Of a stretch of 43,498 bases of DNA, positions 16,462 through 23,904 are shown one piece after another. Each line of letters opens with the position of its first letter. The first letter of the stretch is position 1. The notes beneath the pieces were generated by a model. It had not been told where the DNA came from. It did no database searches and saw only the letters and a list, made by a program, of their open reading frames with translations. A program made the position numbers and the translations under genes. Location of the stretch: contig JBGTKH010000387.1 in assembly GCA_041744735.1 (NCBI GenBank), forward strand, positions 1 through 43,498. The letters run 5' to 3'. This DNA comes from JBGTKH01 sp041744735 (GTDB taxonomy: Bacteria > Planctomycetota > Planctomycetia > Pirellulales > Pirellulaceae).

Positions 16462-18458
16462 AGACACGCCGGAACCCATTCACGACCCTTTACGTTACCG
16501 AGCGACTCGATCAGGCGGATTTTCCCGCATTGTTCAGCCCCGTGCTTGTACCGCACATCACGCCCCTTTTTGAAGCGGGCAATGTCGTGGTGAAGGGAAC
16601 GCAGGGTACGGGCAAGTCGATGTTGCTGGCCCTGCTGCGGACCGAAGTACGCATGGCGTATGCAGAATCCATGACGGACGAGTACCCAATCGACGATAAG
16701 GATATTTGTCAATTCCTCTGTGCGGGCATCAACCTTTCGACAGACCAAGCGCTGCGGTCGGCGGGCCGTTGGAGCGGCAGCGGCAGGGACCGCGATGACG
16801 AATTACGATTGTGTTTCGTTGATTACGTCAACTCATGGATTCTTCGGGATCTTCTTCAATCCATCGACGTATTGCTCTCACGGCCCGGAGTCCTGTGGGC
16901 TCCATTGGAACTGGGCGGAAACGGCGATGCATTCGTGCAGTCGCTCCGACTGATGGCCAAGCATCCGAGCATCCCCATTCGAACGAGCGACCGGATTACA
17001 CCGCGAACCGCGGTGGCCGAACTGACCGAGCGCATCGACGGCTATCTTCGATTCTTCAATGGCAGACCCAAGCAGTTGCCTGCGGAAGTCACCGAGAGTC
17101 AAACGCAATCGCTAGGACAACCGATAGCGGACGCCGTGGAAATGTTGCAGCAGGCAGGATGTCTTGCACGGTCGACCAGGGTTCTGATTATGCTTGACCA
17201 GTTCGAGCAGTTGCTGGAACTGGAGGCCTGCTTACCGAATCGGCCATACGGGTTGCTCCGCGACACGATCGAGCAGGCGTTGCATCGACGGAAGGCGACG
17301 TTGAATTTTCGGATTGGCACGCGGCCCTACGCCTGGAATGAACCTGTCGGCGAAGCCATTCGGGACTACTTAGCGCTCAATCTCGACGACATGCTGGCCC
17401 GAAAAGAACACGGAAACCGCAAATTGTTTCCCTCCCTGGCGTCCGACGTGTTTGCGCGGAGATTACGGGTTTACGGCTATCGAGAACTGGCAGATGCCAC
17501 CGACCCGGTAAGTTCGGCGTTCGGTCCGTATCCTCGACCGCGAAAACGAGTGAAGTCTATCGGAGCCAACGTGGACTGGTCGCAAAGGATGTCCATCCCC
17601 CAACGAGTCGACGCGGAGATTGCGGGGCGGCTGCGAGCACTCGCGAAGAGTGAACCGCTCGAAGCCAAACTCGGTGTTGCATGGGCGCTGCAAAAGGCCG
17701 AGGAGTGTGACCTCAAGGAATTTGCCGTGGAAGAGATCGACGACCTGCCGTGGAACAAAGGCAAAGGCTGGTGGAAGAAAGAGAGGTTGCATCTCGCTAT
17801 TCTGCAACTGGCCTCCGACAACCGCCAGAAGGTCGTGATGTTCGGAAAAAAGGATCTTCTCGATCTGTCCGGACAGAATGTCCTAACATTCACGAGTATT
17901 TGCCAACACATCTGGGAATGTTGGATTCGTCATCTTGCCATCGAAAAAATATCCGAGCCGCGGTTTCCGATCGATTCTAAGCTGCAAACCGAAGGAATTC
18001 TGTGGGCCAGTGACACATGGCATCAAAAGATTTCCCAGGAATCTTGGGTCGGTGACACGTTACTTGCTTTTGTCGACGAACTAGGCAATAGACTTCGTCG
18101 AATGCTCATAGACGATGAAGCCATGTCCTATCCAGGCGGAAATGGGATTTCATTGGCCAACCGCGATCTGAGGGCGTTTCCCCAGGTCCGACAGATACTG
18201 AGCGAGGCATCCGGACGTGGCTTCCTTCTACAGCGAAGGCACACGCCCAAGAACCGCGCTCGGGGCGAGTCCACGAAATGGTATTTGCATCCTGTTCTTG
18301 CGCCTTACTATGAAGTCACGCTGAATCACACCAAAGAGCCCCGTTACGTTTCTGGGGCAGAGGTGCAAGCCTGGCTCGAGCGAGCGGGGGTCGCGCTGTC
18401 CGCCCCCGCCAAGGAACAACAGTTGACGCTGCCCGGCGTTGAGGACGCGACATCATGA
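16458..18458 (+). CDS. P-loop ATPase of STAND / ORC-CDC6-like type
   Basis: 666 residues from GTG 16458, which overlaps the previous stop and has AGGGA upstream. Walker A is GTQGTGKS (47-54, Lys53), Walker B is LIMLDQFEQ (Asp247, Glu250). The spacing and hhhhDQFE form fit ORC/CDC6-like and STAND AAA+ ATPases rather than helicases. A winged-helix-like C-terminal region is suggested by about 560-640. There are long inserts between Walker A and B (about 190 residues), which is unusual. It has no visible nuclease or WD/TPR repeats, so an effector would have to be a neighbour. ATPases of this class usually act as regulated switches. It is the third gene of the operon and starts the next gene by an ATGA overlap. 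Confidence 0.8.
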   Translation: MKTRRNPFTTLYVTERLDQADFPALFSPVLVPHITPLFEAGNVVVKGTQGTGKSMLLALLRTEVRMAYAESMTDEYPIDDKDICQFLCAGINLSTDQALRSAGRWSGSGRDRDDELRLCFVDYVNSWILRDLLQSIDVLLSRPGVLWAPLELGGNGDAFVQSLRLMAKHPSIPIRTSDRITPRTAVAELTERIDGYLRFFNGRPKQLPAEVTESQTQSLGQPIADAVEMLQQAGCLARSTRVLIMLDQFEQLLELEACLPNRPYGLLRDTIEQALHRRKATLNFRIGTRPYAWNEPVGEAIRDYLALNLDDMLARKEHGNRKLFPSLASDVFARRLRVYGYRELADATDPVSSAFGPYPRPRKRVKSIGANVDWSQRMSIPQRVDAEIAGRLRALAKSEPLEAKLGVAWALQKAEECDLKEFAVEEIDDLPWNKGKGWWKKERLHLAILQLASDNRQKVVMFGKKDLLDLSGQNVLTFTSICQHIWECWIRHLAIEKISEPRFPIDSKLQTEGILWASDTWHQKISQESWVGDTLLAFVDELGNRLRRMLIDDEAMSYPGGNGISLANRDLRAFPQVRQILSEASGRGFLLQRRHTPKNRARGESTKWYLHPVLAPYYEVTLNHTKEPRYVSGAEVQAWLERAGVALSAPAKEQQLTLPGVEDATS

Positions 18459-19468
18459 CGGCGCGCTATCGGCCTTCAGGGCCACTGCGATGGACAATCG
18501 AAAGATTACCGAATCAGGTCGAATGGGATTTGATCGGCTCGGTCGCCGCCGAACCGCGCGCAAACGAAGTTGCCAGAGAATTGGTTTCGCTCGGTAAACT
18601 ACGCTCGTCCCAGTTCTTGTGCGTTGAGGATGAACCGAGTGAGTTCCAACCTGCGGTACAGGTCGCCTGCGATCAAAACCGCCGTGAATTGACCGCGATA
18701 CTTGGAGACCCGCCGCAAACATTGAACATGGCCCTGTTTTCCGAGGTCGATGAACTTGATGAGATGTATGACCGGCTGAAAGTAATCATCGGCGAGAACG
18801 TCATACTCGACATTTCAGCCGTACCGAAGAGGTTTTTCTTCTATCTGGTTCGGCGGCTGAGGGACTCAATCCAGGTTAAGAACCTGCTGGTCACGTATGT
18901 ACTGCCTGACAGGTACGGCAAATCCCTCTACCAGAATCCGGGAGGGTGGATGCCGTTACCAGGTTTTGGAATGGAAACTTCAACAACGACCCGGCCGATG
19001 TTGGTTGTCGCGGTAGGCTATCATCACTTAAAACTGCTTGAACTGATCCAGGAACGAACTCCCAAACCCGTACGATTGTTAATGCCGTTTCCGTCTATCC
19101 CGCCTGGCTTCGCGCAGAATTGGGAATTCGTTCGATACGTTCGGGAGCAGGTCGAGTTCAATGCGCGCGATATTCGTCGGGTTGATCCGTTCAGCGTTTC
19201 GCTCGCCTTTGAACACCTGCAATCCCAATGTCTCGGTCATGACGGGGAACTGCTTCTTGCCCCCTTCGGCCCCAAACCGTTATCGTTGGCGATGGCGCTT
19301 TTCGCGCTGGCGCGCGAAGAAGCCGGATTGCCAGTTACGGTGGGTTATACGCAGCCGACGGCGTACAGTGACACGTACTCATTGGGAGTGCGGATCGACC
19401 AGGCCGGCAACGCCGTCATTCACACCTACTGCATCAAGCAAAGTGGCTTGTGCCTATATGAAAATTGA
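18455..19468 (+). CDS. Two-lobed Rossmann-like protein of unknown family (CARF/SAVED-like features)
   Basis: 337 residues, no membrane segment. Two halves look alike: each has a strand with a turn and helix (WDLIGSVAAEPRANEVAREL at 24-43; MLVVAVGYHHLKLLELI at 182-198), then a strand leading to a Pro-Lys motif and a helix (ILDISAVPKRFFFYLVRRL, PK at 124-125; LLLAPFGPKPLSLAMALFAL, PK at 273-274). Such a duplication with a (S/G)xPK turn after a strand recalls the ligand loop of CARF/SAVED sensor domains (usually GTKP), but the overall match is weak. It could bind a nucleotide made or changed by the PRTase neighbour. I do not recognise the family. It joins the operon by an ATGA overlap at its start and leaves 12 bases before the glycosylase gene. 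Confidence 0.6.
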   Translation: MTARYRPSGPLRWTIERLPNQVEWDLIGSVAAEPRANEVARELVSLGKLRSSQFLCVEDEPSEFQPAVQVACDQNRRELTAILGDPPQTLNMALFSEVDELDEMYDRLKVIIGENVILDISAVPKRFFFYLVRRLRDSIQVKNLLVTYVLPDRYGKSLYQNPGGWMPLPGFGMETSTTTRPMLVVAVGYHHLKLLELIQERTPKPVRLLMPFPSIPPGFAQNWEFVRYVREQVEFNARDIRRVDPFSVSLAFEHLQSQCLGHDGELLLAPFGPKPLSLAMALFALAREEAGLPVTVGYTQPTAYSDTYSLGVRIDQAGNAVIHTYCIKQSGLCLYEN

Positions 19469-19480
19469 AGGCCGACAGTC

Positions 19481-20176
19481 GTGACGAAAGCCCTGAACAT
19501 AACGCAACCGACAAAGCAGCGAATTCACAAAGTTCACCGGCTGCTTGCCGCGGAATATCCCGACACCGTGCTGGGAAACAAGCGAAATCCGTTGGACGAG
19601 TACCTGTATATTTATCTCTCGTTGCGGACGCACGAGCGAGGATTCGACGCTGCATACAAGGGTTTCAAGCGTCGCTTTCCGACATGGCAATCAGCGTTCC
19701 GTGCCACGCGGAAGCAAATCGCGCGGGCCATTCGGCCGGCAGGCTTGGCGGACCAGAAGGCCGGAAGGATCAAACAGGCCTTGCGGATCATCAAGTCGGC
19801 GTTTGGCGAGGTGTCGTTACGTAGGCTAAAGCACTGTTCAGCGGACGATGCGGAAGCATTCCTCATGCGACTTCCCGGCATTGGCGTCAAAAGCGCACGT
19901 TGCATCATGATGTACGCACTTGGCTTTGACGTTCTCCCCGTCGATACGCACGTTGCCCGGATATCAACGCGATTGGGTTGGATTGACGTTGGCCAAACAG
20001 ATCTTCACGATGAGTTACAAGATTTGGTTCCGCCGAGTTTGCGTTTTGGTTTACACGTCCGCTTCGTCCAACACGGTCGTGCGATTTGCCGCGGTCAACA
20101 TCCGAAATGTGCCCGTTGTTGTTTGGCAGGCATCTGCCAGCGCGTCAGGGTGACGCAAACGGGCCAACCCAATTGA
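19481..20176 (+). CDS. Endonuclease III-type DNA glycosylase/AP lyase (HhH-GPD, 4Fe-4S)
   Basis: 231 residues from GTG 19481. The HhH-GPD motif LPGIGVKSARCIMM has the catalytic Lys137; the catalytic Asp155 follows 18 residues later in VDTHVAR, the same spacing as in E. coli Nth (Lys120, Asp138). The C-terminal Cys set (C-x6-C-x2-C-x5-C in CRGQHPKCARCCLAGIC) should hold a 4Fe-4S cluster. It is a predicted bifunctional base-excision enzyme. Next to a 5mC methyltransferase two roles are possible: repair of T:G mismatches from 5mC deamination, as proposed for the Nth-like MIG enzymes beside archaeal m5C methyltransferases, or removal of modified phage bases. The Lys argues for a lyase, unlike the monofunctional MIG type. 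Last gene of the operon. Confidence 0.88.
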   Translation: MTKALNITQPTKQRIHKVHRLLAAEYPDTVLGNKRNPLDEYLYIYLSLRTHERGFDAAYKGFKRRFPTWQSAFRATRKQIARAIRPAGLADQKAGRIKQALRIIKSAFGEVSLRRLKHCSADDAEAFLMRLPGIGVKSARCIMMYALGFDVLPVDTHVARISTRLGWIDVGQTDLHDELQDLVPPSLRFGLHVRFVQHGRAICRGQHPKCARCCLAGICQRVRVTQTGQPN

Positions 20177-20189
20177 CATAAATCAACCA

Positions 20190-20312
20190 TGGCGATTCGC
20201 AAACGATTTCGGCTGCCGGCGCATTTCCTGGCGCGTGCCGACCGGCTGGTTCCGCTGCGCGAGGCGGTTCGCTCGGGGTTGGACAGTCCGGCCCTGTTAG
20301 GCAGCACCGTCG
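20190..20312 (+). pseudogene. Inverted fragment of the linker of a TIR/NB-ARC-type protein
   Basis: The plus strand reads about 40 residues with RLPAHFLARADRLVPLREAV and then LDSPALLG. That is the kind of segment that follows a TIR domain and precedes the nucleotide-binding domain in planctomycete TIR-NTPase proteins (PxHFLxRxDRL). It has no TIR domain before it on this strand; a TIR fragment lies right beside it on the other strand. It thus looks like a piece flipped out of the same gene. An ATG at 20189 may be chance. Confidence 0.55.
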
Positions 20313-20818
20313 CCAGGGGACGCCCCAGTGAAATTCGAACTGGCCATCGTCACGAAAATCCTCGCAGTGCAGCAGGGCCAGTCGGAGATGGCCAACGGAT
20401 AGTCGCCCTGCCGCAGAATGGGCGTGACGACCTTATCGGCCTCGAACCAGGCGAACTGCCATTCCTGCTGCACGTAGGCCGAGCTGACCGCACTGGGCCC
20501 GACGACTAGCAGCAAGCGGTCGCGGGCGGCGACGGCCTCGCGAAGCTCCTGATGGAAGGTCAATCCCCGCGAGGGCATGTGTACGCGGTCGAACCAGACG
20601 TCGAAGCCCCGAGCGGTCAGCGCATCATACAACCGCCGCACAAACGGCTCGTCATCCCCGCGGGCATACGACAGAAAGAGAGCAGGCCGCGCCGGTGTTT
20701 TTGGGCTTGCCAGTTGTGCCGTGGGACCATCCTCAGCAACCTCGACCTGCCCGTGCTCCGGACAGATCCAGAACGAGCCCACTTGCGCCAGTTCAGTTTG
20801 ACATTTGGGACAACGCAT
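20313..20818 (-). pseudogene. Broken TIR-domain gene, with N-terminal zinc ribbon
   Basis: Starts MRCPKCQTELAQVGSFWICP, a CxxC...C zinc-ribbon-like start, then a linker and a TIR domain: PALFLSYARGDDEPFVRRLY, DVWFDRVHMPSRGLTFHQEL, VGPSAVSSAYVQQEWQFAWF. The Glu of the QQEW segment fits the TIR NADase/assembly region. The frame is lost at about 20375-20385: the expected end LALLHCEDFRDDGQFEFHWG is found in another frame immediately after. Translation of the present frame therefore ends in nonsense, and the NTPase part is missing. TIR proteins of this type act in immunity as NAD-consuming effectors; this copy is inactive in its present form. Confidence 0.75.
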
Positions 20819-20934
20819 GTGCGCGCCCTTTTGCTCGACCAGGTAAACAGAAAAAAACTCGGTTGGTCAACTGCGATTGTCCAACATATCACAGAGGATT
20901 TCCAGTTCCGTGACCGAGAAAGCAAGGTGATCCT

Positions 20935-21117
20935 TCACCACTCCTGCCGCTCAAGCATGTCGTACGGAACGTCTTCGCGCTTCGGCACCCAGCCGTATCG
21001 CTCGCCCTTGAGTGGTTCGGGACTGCCGATCCCATCAAAAAAAGCGCGACAGATGTCAGCGAGCAACTGATTGATGCGATTGAGCAACTTGTGGTCGTGC
21101 TGCTGGAGCCACAGCTA
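20935..21117 (-). pseudogene. Remnant of a YoeB/Txe-like toxin gene
   Basis: Reading leftward from 21111 the frame gives WLQQHDHKLLNRINQLLADI, then a GIGSPEPLKGE segment, which matches the core of YoeB/Txe toxins (LxRINxLIxDIxRxPFxGIGKPEPLK). An in-frame TAG lies at 21115-21117, the N-terminal part is absent, and the tail after LKGE (RYGWVPKREDVPYDML) no longer looks like the toxin's catalytic end. No antitoxin gene is seen. I treat it as a decayed fragment. Confidence 0.55.
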
Positions 21118-21183
21118 GACTTGATTGCGTCACGTTGGCTGCTGTTGTATTGTGTTGCCTCTGATGCGGCTGGACGATCAAAA

Positions 21184-21375
21184 TCACTCGTCGTTTCTGT
21201 CTCGCGCCTCAAGCCCGCTCTCTACCTCGTCCTCTGGTTCTACTGGAATGCCGTGGCGTTCATCGAGCCAGCGGCCGAGGTCGATTTGGCGGCAGCGCTC
21301 GCTGCAGAAAGGCATGGCGGGGGTTCGCTCGGAGTCGAACTTCGTCTGGCACGTGGGACAGCGAATCAAGGCCAT
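21184..21375 (-). CDS. yacG: YacG-type zinc protein (DNA gyrase inhibitor family)
   Basis: 63 residues, the normal size. Zinc ligands are in CPTCQ (Cys6, Cys9) and PFCSERC (Cys24, Cys28), followed by the family signature RCRQIDLGRWLDERHGIPVE. E. coli YacG binds GyrB and inhibits supercoiling; here function is inferred by similarity. It starts at ATG 21375, seven bases after the FmdB-type gene, and closes the chaperone-linked minus-strand cluster dnaJ-grpE-fmdB-yacG. Confidence 0.9.
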   Translation of the reverse strand: MALIRCPTCQTKFDSERTPAMPFCSERCRQIDLGRWLDERHGIPVEPEDEVESGLEARDRNDE

Positions 21376-21382
21376 GTGACGC

Positions 21383-21754
21383 CTACTTAGGTTTTGTCTT
21401 ATTCGCCGAGGCGCCTTTGGAATCGGTGGCTTTCGGTTCCGACGGCTTGGTTTCGGATTTGGTTTCGGACTTGGATTCCGATTTTGAATCTGATTTTGAT
21501 TCGGACGTGTTGCTGGAACTGCTTTCCGATGCCGCGGACTTATCTGCTTCCGCGCTCTTCTTATACGAATCGCTGCGATAGTCGGTCTGATAGAAGCCCG
21601 AGCCTTTGAACATCACGGCGGCACCGGTGCCGAACAGGCGGCGGAGTTTCGATCGCTTGCAGGCGGGGCATTTTTTCTTGGGCGTTGCGGTGATCGACTG
21701 GAACAGTTCGAACTCGTGCCCGCAGGCGTCGCATTCATAATCGTAGGTAGGCAT
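21383..21754 (-). CDS. FmdB-family zinc-ribbon protein
   Basis: 123 residues. The N-terminal 45 residues are a typical FmdB regulatory zinc ribbon: MPTYDYECDACGHEFE, then KKCPACKRSKLRRLFG with two CxxC pairs, then GSGFYQTDYRS. The remaining third is a low-complexity tail of Ser, Lys, Glu and Asp with repeated SKSE/SKSD units, which is common in planctomycete members. Roles in the family are not settled (first described beside formamidase). It lies 12 bases after grpE and seven before yacG, so one transcript is likely. Confidence 0.88.
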   Translation of the reverse strand: MPTYDYECDACGHEFELFQSITATPKKKCPACKRSKLRRLFGTGAAVMFKGSGFYQTDYRSDSYKKSAEADKSAASESSSSNTSESKSDSKSESKSETKSETKPSEPKATDSKGASANKTKPK

Positions 21755-21766
21755 AGTGACAGGTCC

Positions 21767-22384
21767 TCAATCGGTGTGGTGGGGAGAATTGGATTCTTGG
21801 CTGGATTGTGCGAGCCCGGTGGAGACGAACACTTGCGCGGGCCGCACGACGCGGTCATGCAGTTGGTAGCCGGCCTGGGTCACGCGCGTCACAGTGCTGG
21901 GCGGATGTTCGTCGCTGGGCTCTTGGGCGATGGCTTGGTGAACGTGCGGGTCGAACGGCGCACCGTGCGCGTCGATCCGCTGGCAACCATGCTGCTCCAA
22001 CACGTTATGCAACTGCATGGCCACCATCTTTACTCCGTCCAGCAACCCGGCCGCATTTTCGCTTTGTTCGGCAGAGTCGATCGCCCGCTGCAGGTTGTCG
22101 ACTACGTTCAACAGGCCTCGCATCAGCGGTAGCGCCGCGTAACGCTTCTCGTCTTCCAACTCGCGACGGGATCGCTTGCGGTAATTTTCCAACTCCGCCT
22201 GTACTCGCAGCACACGGTCGTTGGCCGCCTTCACGTCCGCTTCTAACCGCTGTATCTCTTCGTGCAGATCGGGTTCGCTCGGCACGCCGGCTACGTCAGC
22301 CTGAGGCTGGCTGTGCGCAGGTGCGCTGGTCGGCTCATCCGCGGCGGTTTGGTTTTCCGGTTGAGGTATACTGTTATCGATCAT
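21767..22384 (-). CDS. grpE: GrpE, nucleotide exchange factor of DnaK
   Basis: 205 residues. A disordered start (PQPENQTAADEPTSAPAH) is followed by the long coiled coil (HEEIQRLEADVKAANDRVLR, AELENYRKRSRRE), the four-helix dimer part (MRGLLNVVDNLQRAI) and the C-terminal beta wing (IDAHGAPFDPHVHQAI, GYQLHDRVVRPAQVFVS), which contacts the DnaK nucleotide domain. It releases ADP from DnaK. Five bases separate it from dnaJ, so the two are co-transcribed. No dnaK is in the window. Confidence 0.95.
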   Translation of the reverse strand: MIDNSIPQPENQTAADEPTSAPAHSQPQADVAGVPSEPDLHEEIQRLEADVKAANDRVLRVQAELENYRKRSRRELEDEKRYAALPLMRGLLNVVDNLQRAIDSAEQSENAAGLLDGVKMVAMQLHNVLEQHGCQRIDAHGAPFDPHVHQAIAQEPSDEHPPSTVTRVTQAGYQLHDRVVRPAQVFVSTGLAQSSQESNSPHHTD

Positions 22385-22389
22385 GGCGA

Positions 22390-23538
22390 TTAGCCCTCCT
22401 GATTCGCGTCGCTTTCGGCAGCCGACGTGAAATAGTCGCGCACCTTATCCACAAACGTCTTCCGGTGCGGCGAAACGTGGGCATTTTCCAACTCCGCCAA
22501 TTCGCGCAACAATTCCTGCTGCCGAGCCGTTAGTTTCTTGGGTGTTTCAATGTAGGTTTGCACCAGCAAATCGCCGACGCGACCGCCGTGCGGGTCGGGC
22601 ATGCCGCGGCTGCGCAGGCGAAAGACCTCGCCCGACTGTGTGCCGGGCGGGATCGCCAGTTCGTCGTGGCCGTTGAGCGTCGGCACTTCGACCGTGGCGC
22701 CCAGCGCTGCCTGACTGTATGTCATCGGCAATTGTAGGACCAGATTCTTGCCGTCCCGCTGAAACAGCGCGTGCCGGCGAATACTGATGAAGCAGTAGCA
22801 GTCGCCAGGCGGTCCGCCGTCGGGGCTTGGCTCGCCCTCGCCGCTCAGACGAACTCGCATGCCGTCATCCACGCCGGGCGGGATGTTCACATTCAGTTTG
22901 ACTCGACTTTGCACGTAGCCGTTGCCGCGGCATTTGCCGCATGGGTCGGTGATCATCGACCCGGCGCCGTGGCACGCGGGGCAAGTCGTTTGCACCCGCA
23001 CGAAGCCTGCGGCTTGCACCACTTGGCCGTGACCGCCGCAGCGCCGGCAGGTTTCGCGCGAAGAACCGGGCCGGCTGCCCGAACCGGTGCAATCGTCGCA
23101 GACACGGCTACGCATAAACTCGAGATTCTTGGTTACGCCGCGGGCCGCCTCTTCCAAATCGAGCGTTGCATCGCAGCGGATGTCCGCGCCGCGCCGCACT
23201 CGTCGGCCACCGCGCCGTCCGCCAAACAGATCGCCAAAAATGCCGCCGCCGAACAAATCGCCGAACGCCTCAAAGATTTCCTCGGCGCTAGTAAAGTGGT
23301 GCACGCCGCCCTCAACACCCGCGTGGCCATACTGGTCATAGCGGACGCGTTTCTCCTTGTCGCCCAGCACTTCGTAAGCTTCGGCCGCCTCTTTGAACAA
23401 CTCGGTGGCCCGCTCGTCACCCGGGTTGCTGTCCGGATGGTACTTGAGCGCGAGCTTCCGATAGGCGTTGGCGATCTCCTTCTCGGAGGCCGTGCGCGCG
23501 ACGCCTAGGACCTCGTAGTAATCTCGTTTTGTGGCCAT
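22390..23538 (-). CDS. dnaJ: DnaJ, Hsp40 co-chaperone (type I)
   Basis: 382 residues from ATG 23538 (MATKRDYYEVLGV); an ATG three codons upstream is possible. The J domain has the HPD motif (KYHPDSNPGD), then a Gly/Phe-rich linker (FGDLFGGGIFGDLFGG). The zinc domain has four CxxCxGxG units (CDDCTGSG, CRRCGGHG, CPACHGAG, CGKCRGNG), followed by the two substrate-binding beta domains and a dimerisation end. It stimulates DnaK ATPase and delivers clients. It is the first gene of a dnaJ-grpE-fmdB-yacG string; the 366 bases upstream carry two large inverted repeats that separate it from groEL2. Confidence 0.96.
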   Translation of the reverse strand: MATKRDYYEVLGVARTASEKEIANAYRKLALKYHPDSNPGDERATELFKEAAEAYEVLGDKEKRVRYDQYGHAGVEGGVHHFTSAEEIFEAFGDLFGGGIFGDLFGGRRGGRRVRRGADIRCDATLDLEEAARGVTKNLEFMRSRVCDDCTGSGSRPGSSRETCRRCGGHGQVVQAAGFVRVQTTCPACHGAGSMITDPCGKCRGNGYVQSRVKLNVNIPPGVDDGMRVRLSGEGEPSPDGGPPGDCYCFISIRRHALFQRDGKNLVLQLPMTYSQAALGATVEVPTLNGHDELAIPPGTQSGEVFRLRSRGMPDPHGGRVGDLLVQTYIETPKKLTARQQELLRELAELENAHVSPHRKTFVDKVRDYFTSAAESDANQEG

Positions 23539-23597
23539 CGCAGACATGATGAACGGCGGGCGATTTCGTTAAGTGACAGCTAATTATACCCTACGCT

Positions 23598-23723
23598 GAA
23601 TTTGGAGTGCGGCGACTCGTCGCCGCTTTCGGAATTTGACAGGTCCAATTACGAAGCTAACTAACGAATTCGGAATAAATCTAAAACTCCTAAAGCGGCG
23701 ACGAGTCGCCGCACTCCAAATTC
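23598..23723. repeat. Large inverted repeat (GGAGTGCGGCGACTCGTCGCC family)
   Basis: Arms 23598-23629 and 23692-23723 pair without mismatch over 32 bases. Each arm contains its own hairpin gcggcgactcgtcgccgc. A single related arm occurs at 32797-32825. It lies between groEL2 and dnaJ and may end the groEL2 transcript. Confidence 0.85.
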
Positions 23724-23763
23724 CAAAAAACAGGCCACCTCGCAAAGAAGTGGCCCGGGAACA

Positions 23764-23893
23764 AATTACGAATGACGAATGACTAATGACGAAAGAATGT
23801 CGAATGACTAATGACGAAGGTTGAAGCCGAAATAGTATTCACAATTCGACATTCGTGCTACGTCATTCTTTCGTCATTCGTAATTCGTCATTA
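23764..23893. repeat. Imperfect inverted repeat rich in ATGACGAAT units
   Basis: The left part repeats aatgacgaatgac / taatgacgaa units and the right part (to about 23893) repeats their complement (gtcattctttcgtcattcg, taattcgtcatt). It ends 12 bases from the groEL2 stop and so could be its terminator. Together with the element at 23598-23723 it fills the 366-base gap between dnaJ and groEL2; I see no gene there. Confidence 0.7.
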
Positions 23894-23904
23894 TTACTCG
23901 GTCC

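Noticed and set aside
20552..21070. 172-residue plus-strand frame over the TIR start
   Set aside because: Antisense to the TIR and zinc-ribbon coding sequence, no domain.
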